Shown here piece after piece: positions 34,622 through 43,305 of a stretch of DNA of 64,000 nt. The stretch's first letter is position 1, and every line of letters starts with the position of its first letter. The DNA is taken from the NCBI GenBank assembly GCA_964491395.1, contig CAZBGI010000010.1, positions 13,753 to 77,752 on the forward strand. The letters run 5' to 3'. Source of the DNA: SKVR01 sp964491395. GTDB lineage: Bacteria; Bacteroidota; Bacteroidia; Bacteroidales; UBA7960. A model generated the notes under the pieces. That model was not told the origin of the DNA, made no database searches, and saw only the letters and a list, made by a program, of their open reading frames with translations. Made by a program: the position numbers and the translations under genes.

Positions 34622-35992
34622 ATGTTGAAATCTATCAATCCATTTACCAATGAAACTCTGGCTGAATTAGAATTAATCAATGTGGCAGATCTTGATAAAA
34701 ATCTGGATCGGGCACAGAATGGTTTTGTAAGCTGGCGACAAACGAGTTTCGACAAACGCAGCCAAATGCTCATGACACTGGCATCAACATTGAAAAAGAA
34801 TAAAGATACATATGCCAGGTTGATTAGTCGTGAGATGGGCAAAGTTGTAAAAGAATCGAAAAAAGAGGTGGAGAAATCGGCCATGGTGCTCGAGTATTTT
34901 GCCGAACATGGACCCGGTTATCTGGAAGATGAACGGACAAAAGCACAGGAAGGGCAGGGAGTAATCATTTATGAGCCTATGGGAGTTGTGCTGGCAATTA
35001 TGCCCTGGAATTATCCTTTCTGGCAATTCTTTCGGTTTGCAGCCACTACGCTAATGGCCGGCAATAGCATTTTGTTGAAACACTCGTCAAATGTGCCTCT
35101 TTGTGCCCAAAAAATCCAGGAGATATTTGATGCTGCAAATTTCCCTCCCGGGGTGCTTCAAAACCTGATTACCTCTTCGTCCCATATGAATAATATCATC
35201 AAGGATCGTCGTGTTCAGGCAGTAAGTCTCACCGGCGGAATTGCTGCCGGAGCTGATGTTGCAGCCCATGCCGGAAGGCACATAAAAAAAACAGTGCTGG
35301 AACTTGGCGGCAGTGATCCTTTTATAGTGCTCGATGATGCTGATGTGAAAAAAGCAGCCCAATCGGGGGTGAAAGGAAGAATGAAGAATTTTGGACAGAG
35401 TTGTGATGCTGCAAAACGTTTTATTCTTCACAAAGATATTGCTGATGAATTTATGGAGGAATTTAAAAAAGAAATGTCTTCTTTAGTATTTGGTGATCCC
35501 TTGAATGAGGATTCCGATTATGGTTCATTAGCCAGTAAAGAGCAAAAGGAATTGCTCGACCAACAAGTAGCTCAAACCCTGGGCAAGGATGCTGAAATAT
35601 TCTGGAAAGAAATGAAAACTCCTGAGGAAGGCGCATTTTTTAACCCGATGATTATTACCAATATCCAATCGGATACTCCTGCTTATAAAGATGAGCTCTT
35701 TGGTCCTGTAGCCCCCATGTTTGTGGTGAATGATGATAATGAGGCTCTTATGCTGGCCAATGATACCCAATACGGGCTTGGGGCATCCATCTGGTCATTG
35801 GATTTTGACAGGGCACGCTCGATGGCTTCCAAGGTAGAAGCAGGAATCGTAAACATTAATCATGAAGTACATTCCATGCCCGAACTGCCTTTTGGAGGTG
35901 TCAAGAAATCTGGTATAGGAAGAGAAATGGCCGGAGAAGGAATCAGGGAATTTACCAACAAAAAAGCGCTCTGGTATCCTACAAAAGAATAA
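34622..35992 (+). CDS. NAD(P)-dependent aldehyde dehydrogenase (succinate-semialdehyde dehydrogenase-like)
   Basis: A 456-residue ALDH of the succinate-semialdehyde dehydrogenase group. The motifs are complete: MPWNYPFWQFFRFAATTLMAGN, HSSNVPLCA, TGGIAAGADVAAHA, LELGGSDPFIVLDDAD (catalytic Glu in LELGG), NFGQSCDAAKRF with catalytic Cys261, and the C-terminal ELPFGGVKKSGIGREMAGEGI. It oxidises a semialdehyde or aliphatic aldehyde with NAD(P). It has a good Shine-Dalgarno (AAAAGGAG) about 10 bases upstream. In this context it may detoxify aldehydes formed under oxidative stress (inference). Confidence 0.93.
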   Translation: MLKSINPFTNETLAELELINVADLDKNLDRAQNGFVSWRQTSFDKRSQMLMTLASTLKKNKDTYARLISREMGKVVKESKKEVEKSAMVLEYFAEHGPGYLEDERTKAQEGQGVIIYEPMGVVLAIMPWNYPFWQFFRFAATTLMAGNSILLKHSSNVPLCAQKIQEIFDAANFPPGVLQNLITSSSHMNNIIKDRRVQAVSLTGGIAAGADVAAHAGRHIKKTVLELGGSDPFIVLDDADVKKAAQSGVKGRMKNFGQSCDAAKRFILHKDIADEFMEEFKKEMSSLVFGDPLNEDSDYGSLASKEQKELLDQQVAQTLGKDAEIFWKEMKTPEEGAFFNPMIITNIQSDTPAYKDELFGPVAPMFVVNDDNEALMLANDTQYGLGASIWSLDFDRARSMASKVEAGIVNINHEVHSMPELPFGGVKKSGIGREMAGEGIREFTNKKALWYPTKE

Positions 35993-36126
35993 ATATGGTT
36001 TTAAACCATGCTAACAGTGGCCGAGCCTGATAAAAGGGTATTAAAAGTAATGCTGGTTATTTCAAAATTATATAGAATAAAGAATTTTTTTCGATTCGAT
36101 AGTTAACCCTAAAAAAACCCACAACG

Positions 36127-36753
36127 ATGAACAGCAAAGAAAGAATGATTGAACAACACCTCATGGGTCGGGATATTGAGGATAGCAGAGTACTGGAAGC
36201 CATGAAAAGGGTGGAAAGGGAAATTTTTGTCCCTGAGGGTCTTAAATACAGGGCTTACGAAGATTCTCCTCTACCCATTGGAGAAGGACAAACCATAAGC
36301 CAACCTTATATTGTAGCTTACATGGCACAAATACTTAATCCTCAGCTGCATGAAAAAATTCTGGAAGTAGGTAGCGGATGTGGATATAATGCAGCGGTAT
36401 TAGCACAACTTTCTGATCATGTGTATAGTGTGGAAGTAATAGAATGGCTTGCAGATCTGGCTAAAATGAACCTGAAGCAAGCAGACGTTAAAAATGTAAC
36501 GGTAAAGCATGGCGATGGATATCACGGATGGCCTGAACATGCTCCGTTTGACAAAATAATGCTTACCGCTGCTACACCGATGATTCCTGCACAATTAAAA
36601 GAACAATTGGTAATCGGAGGTAAAATCCTGGCTCCGGTAAGCAATGCCTATCAAAAACTCATTTTACTGGAGAAAACCGGAGAAAACGAATTTAAGGAGC
36701 ATGACCTGATATATGTTCGTTTTGTGCCCATGACCGGGGAGAGTCAGAAATAA
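36127..36753 (+). CDS. pcm: Protein-L-isoaspartate O-methyltransferase
   Basis: A 208-residue SAM-dependent enzyme that methylates L-isoaspartyl residues to start repair of aged proteins. Recognisable parts: RVLEAMKRVEREIFVPEGLKYRAYED, the substrate-binding GQTISQPYIVAYM, motif I ILEVGSGCGYNAAVLA, and the later KIMLTAATPMIPAQL and QLVIGGKILAPV. It begins about 135 bases after the ALDH gene and ends at a hairpin. Protein repair fits the surrounding stress and DNA-repair genes. Confidence 0.96.
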   Translation: MNSKERMIEQHLMGRDIEDSRVLEAMKRVEREIFVPEGLKYRAYEDSPLPIGEGQTISQPYIVAYMAQILNPQLHEKILEVGSGCGYNAAVLAQLSDHVYSVEVIEWLADLAKMNLKQADVKNVTVKHGDGYHGWPEHAPFDKIMLTAATPMIPAQLKEQLVIGGKILAPVSNAYQKLILLEKTGENEFKEHDLIYVRFVPMTGESQK

Positions 36754-36784
36754 AGTACCTAAACCTGTGTAAAAATTTACAAAT

Positions 36785-36822
36785 ACTTGCCCTGTCTTAA
36801 TTGGTGAAAAGACAGGGCAAGT
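36785..36822. terminator. Hairpin after pcm
   Basis: A 14-base-pair perfect stem: ACTTGCCCTGTCTT (36785-36798) with AAGACAGGGCAAGT (36809-36822). The following T tract is weak (TATTTTG). It probably terminates pcm and, from the other side, the erythromycin-esterase-like operon. Confidence 0.7.
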
Positions 36823-36909
36823 TATTTTGAATAAAACATTCGCTACTTAATTGGTTAAAATGGTACTTGTCTGTTCCGGTATAAAAGTTCGCAGTCGAAA
36901 GTGACAATG

Positions 36910-38235
36910 TTAAATACCCCATGGGTAGGTTTCCGGCGTTAGTTGATCTTCAGTTTTTGTTTTAACTGGATGTAGTGCCTGGGTTTCATCCAGGAAAATA
37001 AAGGCATCATATCGCTTCGGAATCAAGCTGGGTACATAATTGCCGTAATAATCCATGTCTGGTTTGTAAACCACGCCAATGGCCCTGTGAAGTAGAGGAC
37101 TCATCATTTCAGGGTGATCCTCAATATCTTTGGTAATGATTAGTTTATCTGTGCCTGAAGATTGATGAAGCATATATTCCCAACTATTAAGACGCGCCTG
37201 AGGTACATCCATTTTTTGCATAGTATCACCCCATTGATTGCTGGCCATAACTGTACCTTTGTAAGAGCCAAAACCTACGGATACAACTTTAGATTCTCCC
37301 CACTTTTCTCGTGTGAGTTGCCCCACGTTGAGCAGTCCGTTCTCTTTCATATCAGTAGCCCTCGCATCACCTATATGGGTATTGTGTTCCCATACAACCG
37401 CTTTTGATTCAGAACCATGAAAGTCGAGCAGACGTTCCAGTGTATCGGTCATGTGTTCATCCCGTATGTTCCATGAACCCGGGCCCCCTCCAATCATCGC
37501 CCTGAAGTAACGTTCAGCATTTACTGCCGTAATTGCATTTTGCTCAATATTAAAAGGGTTTTCTGGATCGGTGTTATAGGTCGGGGCTTTGGCTCTGACT
37601 TGTTGCAGTAAATTTACCACTTCATCCTCGCAGCTCTCAGGGGCAAAACGTGAGGAGGTAGCATAATCAGTACCTTCTCTGTTGTAGGGTTCGAAACATT
37701 GCAGGGCATCATTGGCAGCTACCAGTGCATCGGGATCATTTTTCTGAAGGTAGTTTTTAATGACATCCAGAGACTCCCATAAACTGTACACATCCAGGCC
37801 GTAAAATCCTGCCTGCTGATGATAGGCTTTCCCTTTGTTATAATCTTTCAACCATTCCATCAAGGCTGCAATTTCCCAGTTTGCCCACATCCAGGTGGGC
37901 CACCGGTGAAAGTGGGTTAATACATCAAGGGCTGTTTGAGCACTGTTTTCATGTTGCCGCACATATCGGTTGATCTGATAGCAATCGGGCCAGTCTCCTT
38001 CCACACCTATCAGCGTAAACCCTTTCTCTTTTATCAAACGCCGGGTAATATTGGCCCGCCAGAGATAGTATTCATGCGTGCCGTGTGAAGCCTCGCCAAG
38101 CAAAACAATGCGGGCATTTCCTATTCTCTCCATTAGGGGATCCAGGCTTTTGTGTAAATCATGCGAATGATCATTGATGAAAGACTGAATTTCACGGGTT
38201 GAGATTTTGTGCAGATTTTTATCTGAATGAGTCAT
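36910..38235 (-). CDS. Erythromycin esterase family protein
   Basis: A 441-residue member of the erythromycin esterase (EreA/EreB-like) superfamily. Characteristic motifs: IVLLGEASHGTHEYY with the catalytic-site His and Glu, FTLIGVEGDWPDCYQINRY, AVVWEHNTHIGDARA with two His, and GVVYKPDMDYYGNYV near the end. Most chromosomal members are broad succinoglycan- or ester-hydrolase-like proteins, not drug-resistance enzymes, so resistance should not be assumed. I start at ATG 38233-38235 (MTHSDKNLH); upstream codons run back into the preceding gene. It is the last gene of the fpg-ligA-apgM operon. Confidence 0.88.
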   Translation of the reverse strand: MTHSDKNLHKISTREIQSFINDHSHDLHKSLDPLMERIGNARIVLLGEASHGTHEYYLWRANITRRLIKEKGFTLIGVEGDWPDCYQINRYVRQHENSAQTALDVLTHFHRWPTWMWANWEIAALMEWLKDYNKGKAYHQQAGFYGLDVYSLWESLDVIKNYLQKNDPDALVAANDALQCFEPYNREGTDYATSSRFAPESCEDEVVNLLQQVRAKAPTYNTDPENPFNIEQNAITAVNAERYFRAMIGGGPGSWNIRDEHMTDTLERLLDFHGSESKAVVWEHNTHIGDARATDMKENGLLNVGQLTREKWGESKVVSVGFGSYKGTVMASNQWGDTMQKMDVPQARLNSWEYMLHQSSGTDKLIITKDIEDHPEMMSPLLHRAIGVVYKPDMDYYGNYVPSLIPKRYDAFIFLDETQALHPVKTKTEDQLTPETYPWGI

Positions 38236-38281
38236 AATAGCATTTGTTTTTATGGTTATACGAAATGATTTACAGAAAACG

Positions 38282-39496
38282 CTAGGCACCAAACTTGGCC
38301 AGTTTACCTGCATGCGCCATGGCCAGGGTCATGATTTCTTTTGAGAAGATGATGCCCAACTCTCCTTTAAGAGCTGCTATTTCATCAAAGCTCTCCAGGA
38401 AAGGACCCCGCAGACCGGGCGCTTTAAACAGCACCGGTACAGGGTGCCAGCTGTGTGCTGCAAGAGGAGCCGGAGTAGAATGATCGCCCGTAATAATCAG
38501 CACATCGGGTTGCTGCTCAATCAGTGGAGGCAATGCTTCATCCATGGCTTCAATGGCTTTGATCTTTTCTTGTATATTGCCATTTTCTCCGGTTTTATCC
38601 GGGTCTTTAAAATGGGCAAAAACAAAATCATGCTTTTGCATGGCATTCAGCGTTTCAGTGATAATATCTTTGGGAGATTTGGGTTCAGAAAACACTTCCA
38701 TGCCCAGCAACCGGGCTATCCCCCGATACATGGGGTAGCCGGCAACCGCAACCGGATCAAGCTTATAGCGTTCATGAAAAGAAGGCCAGTCGGGCAATTG
38801 GGCAAAGCCCCGGCTAAGTATCATATTGGCCGGAGATTCGTCTTTGAGGATTTCTTGAACCTGGTTAAAGATATCCCGGGCAATTTTAGCTGTTTTGCTA
38901 TTATCATAGGGTGCACGAGCAGGATTCATGGGTTGTTCGCCGGTATGTTGCGGATCCGTGTCGCCAACCCTGTCGTCCAGGTTTTCTCCTCTGAGTACCA
39001 GCAGGGCCCGGTGTTCTGATTCCGTTTCGAAAAATATCTCTACTCCATCTTCGATTTCTATGCTATTCTTTATCTTTTCTATTAATTGTCGATTTTTTTC
39101 CGAAGAAATTCTTCCGGCTCTGCGGTCTTCCACTTTTCCTTCGTCGTTAAGGGTACAGAAATTCAGTCGTGCTGCTATATCTCCCTTGCGCAGATTAAAT
39201 TCAAGTCCCAGGGCACTTAATACACCCCTGCCAATCTGATAAATAACAGGGTCATATCCAAATAATCCCAGGTGCCCCGGGCCACTACCCGGGGTAATAC
39301 CCGGAAAAACAGGATGGGCCAGACCCAGGGCTGCTTTGTGAGCAAGTTTGTCCATATTGGGTGTGCGGGCCATTTGCAAGGCGGTGCCTTTTCCGTCATT
39401 GTCAATATCACCTAATCCATCGATCACCAACAGTACTATCTTCTTCTCATTCACCTGTGCAAGCGAGCTTATGAGTTGTCCATAATCATCTTTCAT
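38282..39496 (-). CDS. apgM: 2,3-bisphosphoglycerate-independent phosphoglycerate mutase, archaeal type
   Basis: A 404-residue ApgM-type mutase (alkaline-phosphatase superfamily) interconverting 3- and 2-phosphoglycerate. It has the metal- and Ser-centre segments LLVIDGLGD, ARTPNMDKL, FPGITPGSGPGHLGLFGYD (the phosphorylated Ser lies here), and C-terminal LIITGDHSTPAPLAAHSWHPVPVL. The archaeal type differs in length and arrangement from bacterial GpmI (about 510 residues). The gene lies 11 bases after ligA, so glycolysis is coupled to a repair operon, which is unusual. Confidence 0.9.
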   Translation of the reverse strand: MKDDYGQLISSLAQVNEKKIVLLVIDGLGDIDNDGKGTALQMARTPNMDKLAHKAALGLAHPVFPGITPGSGPGHLGLFGYDPVIYQIGRGVLSALGLEFNLRKGDIAARLNFCTLNDEGKVEDRRAGRISSEKNRQLIEKIKNSIEIEDGVEIFFETESEHRALLVLRGENLDDRVGDTDPQHTGEQPMNPARAPYDNSKTAKIARDIFNQVQEILKDESPANMILSRGFAQLPDWPSFHERYKLDPVAVAGYPMYRGIARLLGMEVFSEPKSPKDIITETLNAMQKHDFVFAHFKDPDKTGENGNIQEKIKAIEAMDEALPPLIEQQPDVLIITGDHSTPAPLAAHSWHPVPVLFKAPGLRGPFLESFDEIAALKGELGIIFSKEIMTLAMAHAGKLAKFGA

Positions 39497-39507
39497 AGCC
39501 TGGTTTT

Positions 39508-41568
39508 TTAAGAAATTAATTTCATGAATTCATTCTCGTCTATTCGTTTTACATTCCTCTTTTTGGCTTCGTCAAGCTTGCTTCCCGGTCCTTCTCCAAC
39601 AACCAGGTAGTCTGTATTATCGCTTACTGATGAGGTGGCGCGACCACCCAGAGATTCAATTCTTTCTTTGGCTTCATCACGGGTAAAAGCCTCCAGTTCA
39701 CCTGTAATTACAAAGGTTTTGTTTTTCAGTTTATCTGACCGGGAAGATTTTTGTTCTTGTATCTTTAACCCGTTTTTTTTGAGTTTATCAAGCATGTCAA
39801 GATTATGCCGGCTCCTGAAAAAATGCACAATACTTTTTGCTATTTCCGGTCCGACTTCCTGTATCTCATTTAATTCCTTTTCGCTGGCATCAGAAAGATT
39901 ATCCAACGTGGTAAAGTGCCTGGCCAGTACTTTGGCCACATGCTGACCTACATGTCTTATCCCCAGTGCATAAATAAATTGATCCAGATCTGGTTTTTTT
40001 GATTTTTGGATGGCGTCATGAAGCTTTTGAGAAGATTTTTTAGCATACCCCTCCAGCTTCTCAATGTCGGAAGGTTTTAGTTGATATAAGTCAGGAATAT
40101 TTTTGATGAGTTGCTTGTCAACAAGCTGGGCTATAACCTTTTCACCCAGATTGTCAATGTTCATGGCATTTCGGGATGCAAAATGGCTCAGGCTGCCCTT
40201 AAGCTGTGCTTCACATGACAAACCAGCCGGACAAACAGTATAGGCTCCTTCGCGAACCACCCTGGTATGGCAAACGGGGCATTTTTCAGGCATTTCAAAA
40301 GCCTTTTTTCTTTTTTGCCCTTTTGATTTCACACGTCCGGAAATTTCGGGTATTACATCACCAGCCCGTTTTACTTTTACAGTGTCGCCGGGGCGCACAT
40401 CTTTTTTCTTTACTTCATCTTGGTTGTGCAGGGTTGCACGGCTTACGGTTACCCCGCCCACTTCCACCGGTTCAAGCAAAGCCACGGGAGTGAGAATTCC
40501 GGTGCGTCCCACCTGCACAATGATATCGATCAGGGTGGTCACTTCTTTCCTGGGTTCAAATTTCCAGGCAAAAGCCCATCGTGGACTGCGCCCACGGTTG
40601 CCCAATTCGCTGCGAAGTTTGCGGTGGTTGAGTTTGATAACCATACCATCTATCTCATAGGGAAGTTTTTCTCTTTTGCTTTCCAGTTCCCGGTAAAAAT
40701 CCTTTATCCCTTTTTGGGTATTGGTTTGCTTGCTTTGATCATTGATTTTAAGACCCCATTTCTTAAATTGCTGCCGCAAATCCTGCTGGCTCTCAAAATC
40801 ACTTTCTTTGCTATTGCTGCCAATTATTTCATAGAAGAAAATATCGAGCGGTACATCAGCTACTTTGCCCGGATCGAGCTGCCTTACTAACCCTGCTGCT
40901 GCATTGCGGGCATTGGCAAATGCTTTTTTGTTCTTTTCTATGCGTTTTTTGTTAAGTTGCTGAAAGTCTTCCTTGCCAAGGTATATTTCGCCCCGTACAG
41001 CAAGTTCCCTGGGAAAGTCATTGCCGGCACGAAGTTTTAAAGGAAGTGACCCTATGGTTTTTGCATTTTCTGAAATATCTTCACCCTGCAGGCCATCTCC
41101 GCGGGTTGCCGCGTAATTAAAAGCACCCTTCCGGTAAACAACTTCTACAGAGAGACCGTCGAATTTAGGCTCCAGGAAAAATTCCGTCTTTTTGCCTTTT
41201 GTTTTTTTTCGAACAAATTCGATAAAGTTTTTCATCTCTTTTTCTTTGGCCGAAGAGTTGAGACTAAGCATGGGAGCAATGTGCTTTTTTTTGGTCAGCT
41301 TATCCAGGGGTTCAGCACCCACTTTTTGGGTGGGTGAAACATCTGACTGTAAATCCGGAAACTTTTCCTCCAGCTTTAGCAACCGCTCAAAAAGCTCATC
41401 ATATTTGCGGTCCGAGATATCGGGATCATTCTCTATGTAATATTGATGATTGTGATAATTGATAGCTTCGCGCAACTGCTCTGTTTCTTTGCGGGCCTCT
41501 TTCAATTTTAAATCATCAACATTCCGCATCTCAGGAAAAGGGATTTTTATAAAGGGATTTTTACTCAT
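39508..41568 (-). CDS. ligA: NAD+-dependent DNA ligase LigA
   Basis: A 686-residue NAD+ ligase that seals nicks. All domains are recognisable: Ia domain (YYIENDPDISDRKYDELF), adenylation domain with the catalytic Lys in EPKFDGLSVEV, OB fold, four-Cys zinc finger (C-x2-C...C-x5-C in KCPVCHTRVV and VCPAGLSCEAQ), helix-hairpin-helix array, and C-terminal BRCT (FVITGELEAFTRDEAKERIESLGG). It is more basic and divergent than housekeeping LigA, and starts with 16 extra residues before the Ia domain. A second, essential ligA elsewhere is likely (inference), making this a repair paralogue, in line with its operon with a DNA glycosylase. Confidence 0.94.
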   Translation of the reverse strand: MSKNPFIKIPFPEMRNVDDLKLKEARKETEQLREAINYHNHQYYIENDPDISDRKYDELFERLLKLEEKFPDLQSDVSPTQKVGAEPLDKLTKKKHIAPMLSLNSSAKEKEMKNFIEFVRKKTKGKKTEFFLEPKFDGLSVEVVYRKGAFNYAATRGDGLQGEDISENAKTIGSLPLKLRAGNDFPRELAVRGEIYLGKEDFQQLNKKRIEKNKKAFANARNAAAGLVRQLDPGKVADVPLDIFFYEIIGSNSKESDFESQQDLRQQFKKWGLKINDQSKQTNTQKGIKDFYRELESKREKLPYEIDGMVIKLNHRKLRSELGNRGRSPRWAFAWKFEPRKEVTTLIDIIVQVGRTGILTPVALLEPVEVGGVTVSRATLHNQDEVKKKDVRPGDTVKVKRAGDVIPEISGRVKSKGQKRKKAFEMPEKCPVCHTRVVREGAYTVCPAGLSCEAQLKGSLSHFASRNAMNIDNLGEKVIAQLVDKQLIKNIPDLYQLKPSDIEKLEGYAKKSSQKLHDAIQKSKKPDLDQFIYALGIRHVGQHVAKVLARHFTTLDNLSDASEKELNEIQEVGPEIAKSIVHFFRSRHNLDMLDKLKKNGLKIQEQKSSRSDKLKNKTFVITGELEAFTRDEAKERIESLGGRATSSVSDNTDYLVVGEGPGSKLDEAKKRNVKRIDENEFMKLIS

Positions 41569-41586
41569 GGCGTAATTTTTTCCGGA

Positions 41587-42375
41587 TCATGAATCGCTTT
41601 TTTTCTGGCAATCAGGACAGTAATAACCTGCCCTTCCAGATATTTTGATTTTCTTTATTTTGCCCTTGCCCCTGGGACATTTTTTGCCATCTTTGCGATT
41701 GGGAAGTAAAAAATCATCAGGCATACGGCTAACATCAGCTTCTTTTTTAATGGCAGTTTTAAGCACTTTGTCCATTTGTTTATACAGCTCTTTTCCTTGT
41801 TTTTCAGTAAGCTTATTTGCTTTTTGCCTGGGATGAATGCAGGCATGAAACAGAATTTCATCCGCATATACATTTCCAATACCACATAATGTGGATTGAT
41901 CCATGAAAAAACTTTTAATGGAGGCTCTGCTTTCATTCATTTTAGAAAGAAATTCCGTTTGACTGATCCCGAGGGCATCAGGACCCAGATCCTGCTCTTT
42001 TATATATTCTTCTGTATTATTGGTGATCTCAACCTTGCCCAGTTTTCGTTTTGAAACATATACAAGTTTATGCTTGTTGTTCAGTTCAAATATACATTTG
42101 GCATAAGAGGAAACTTCTGAATCTGTATCACTATAGCTAAGAAGGCCCGTCATACCGAAATGCAATACCAGAGAATAATTGTTGTCCATTTCTATGAACA
42201 GGTATTTTCCTCTGCGCCGGGTCTTTTTTATTTCCTGGTTTTTTATATATCTGCCCAGGCTGCTTTTGGTGGCATCAATAAATTTTTCATCTTTTACAAC
42301 TATATCCTCCACCTTGCTTCCAATGGATTTATCAGCTGCTTTTTTGTATACTTCAACATCTGGCAATTCGGGCAT
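41587..42375 (-). CDS. Fpg/Nei family DNA glycosylase
   Basis: A 262-residue base-excision glycosylase/AP lyase. The N-terminal catalytic Pro2 and Glu3 are present (MPELPDVE), with RRGKYLFIE, HFGMTGLL, the H2TH motif segment TLCGIGNVYADEILFHACIHPRQKA, and a C-terminal zinc-finger region ending GRAGYYCPDCQ. The first half of the finger reads KCPRGKGKI, so one of the usual four Cys is replaced and the zinc site has only three Cys ligands. The gene heads the fpg-ligA-apgM-ere operon; gaps are 18, 11 and 46 bases. Substrate preference (8-oxoguanine or oxidised pyrimidine) is not decided. Confidence 0.92.
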   Translation of the reverse strand: MPELPDVEVYKKAADKSIGSKVEDIVVKDEKFIDATKSSLGRYIKNQEIKKTRRRGKYLFIEMDNNYSLVLHFGMTGLLSYSDTDSEVSSYAKCIFELNNKHKLVYVSKRKLGKVEITNNTEEYIKEQDLGPDALGISQTEFLSKMNESRASIKSFFMDQSTLCGIGNVYADEILFHACIHPRQKANKLTEKQGKELYKQMDKVLKTAIKKEADVSRMPDDFLLPNRKDGKKCPRGKGKIKKIKISGRAGYYCPDCQKKSDS

Positions 42376-42414
42376 AACAGGGTGTTTTTATTGGTTTTAA
42401 AATGGCAACGATTA

Positions 42415-42467
42415 CAAAAGCAACAACTTTAAGCATGTACCCTACAAGCATAAAGCTGTTGCTTTTG
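42415..42467 (-). terminator. Hairpin terminator between the BON gene and fpg
   Basis: CAAAAGCAACAACTTTA (42415-42431) pairs with TAAAGCTGTTGCTTTTG (42451-42467), 17 pairs with one G-U. On the minus strand it ends in CTTTTG, a weak U tract. It separates the second BON gene from the repair operon. Confidence 0.6.
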
Positions 42468-42484
42468 TTGCTGTGAGAAAATAG

Positions 42485-43153
42485 TTATCCAACGATAATG
42501 TCATCAATAACATCCAATACACCTGCAGTAAGCATGGCTGTATCAAATGCTTCTTTTTTCATGGTATAATAAGGAACAATTCCTGAAAGACGAGCAACGC
42601 CATTGGTTACACTTACGTCAACTTTGTCGGCATCAATGAAAATATTCCTTTGGAATGCCCTTTTAATATCACTTTCGATGTCTAAATCAACAAATGTTTT
42701 TCCCACAATAACGGTTAGATTGTTTTCAACATACAATACACCCTTTGTGGCATAAGACAAATTGGAAGCGAGATTCTTCTCCCAATAACTATTTACGGTA
42801 CCTGTTAGCGTAACAACCCCATTTGTAGTTTCAATGTCGATATTTGTTGCATCGATCTGGTCATTCCAAAGGAGTTTGCTTTCTATCATGTTGGTAATCT
42901 CGGTGTCACTTGGTAATGTCACTCCTGCCGGGAATTCAACTTCGATATTGTTATCCACCCGTACTACATCAGCCACACGATAAGCATTATCCTGGGCAGC
43001 TATTTTTGCAGTATAGCTGGGCACAACACCTGAAAGTTGAACAACCCCATCAGCTACACTTACCAATACGTCATTTGCATCAACGCTGGCATCCCAAGTC
43101 AATTGGTCTACCACTTCCTGTTTGATTAATTCATCTGCTTTTTTTGTACTCAT
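42485..43153 (-). CDS. Triple BON-domain protein, copy 1
   Basis: A 222-residue protein made of three BON domains of about 65-70 residues each. Repeating phrases mark them: DANDVLVSVADGVVQLSGVV, DATNIDIETTNGVVTLTGTV and DADKVDVSVTNGVARLSGIV, each the first strands of a BON unit. No signal peptide is visible, so the protein is probably cytoplasmic, unlike OsmY. It is about 65% identical by eye to its neighbour at 43306, a tandem duplication. BON proteins of this kind are associated with osmotic and general stress, and bind membranes or lipids. Confidence 0.92.
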   Translation of the reverse strand: MSTKKADELIKQEVVDQLTWDASVDANDVLVSVADGVVQLSGVVPSYTAKIAAQDNAYRVADVVRVDNNIEVEFPAGVTLPSDTEITNMIESKLLWNDQIDATNIDIETTNGVVTLTGTVNSYWEKNLASNLSYATKGVLYVENNLTVIVGKTFVDLDIESDIKRAFQRNIFIDADKVDVSVTNGVARLSGIVPYYTMKKEAFDTAMLTAGVLDVIDDIIVG

Positions 43154-43305
43154 AACAGTAAAATTTTAAGGTTTCTAAAAAGGTTTCTTGCATGATCAAA
43201 ATGTAAAAAGACATTTCAATTGCTTTAAATAGCGTAAAGAAATCAGAGGTATAAATTTGTCAGGCAGCCTGCAATGGTTGTTACTTTTGTTGATGTTTTT
43301 CAAAA

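Noticed and set aside
36767..36783. Further copy of the stress operator (TGTGTAAAAATTTACA) after pcm
   Set aside because: Half-sites match poorly and it lies between convergent genes, not upstream of a start.
36910..38235. Macrolide (erythromycin) resistance gene
   Set aside because: Only superfamily similarity; it lies in a chromosomal repair/stress operon, and most such homologues are not resistance enzymes.
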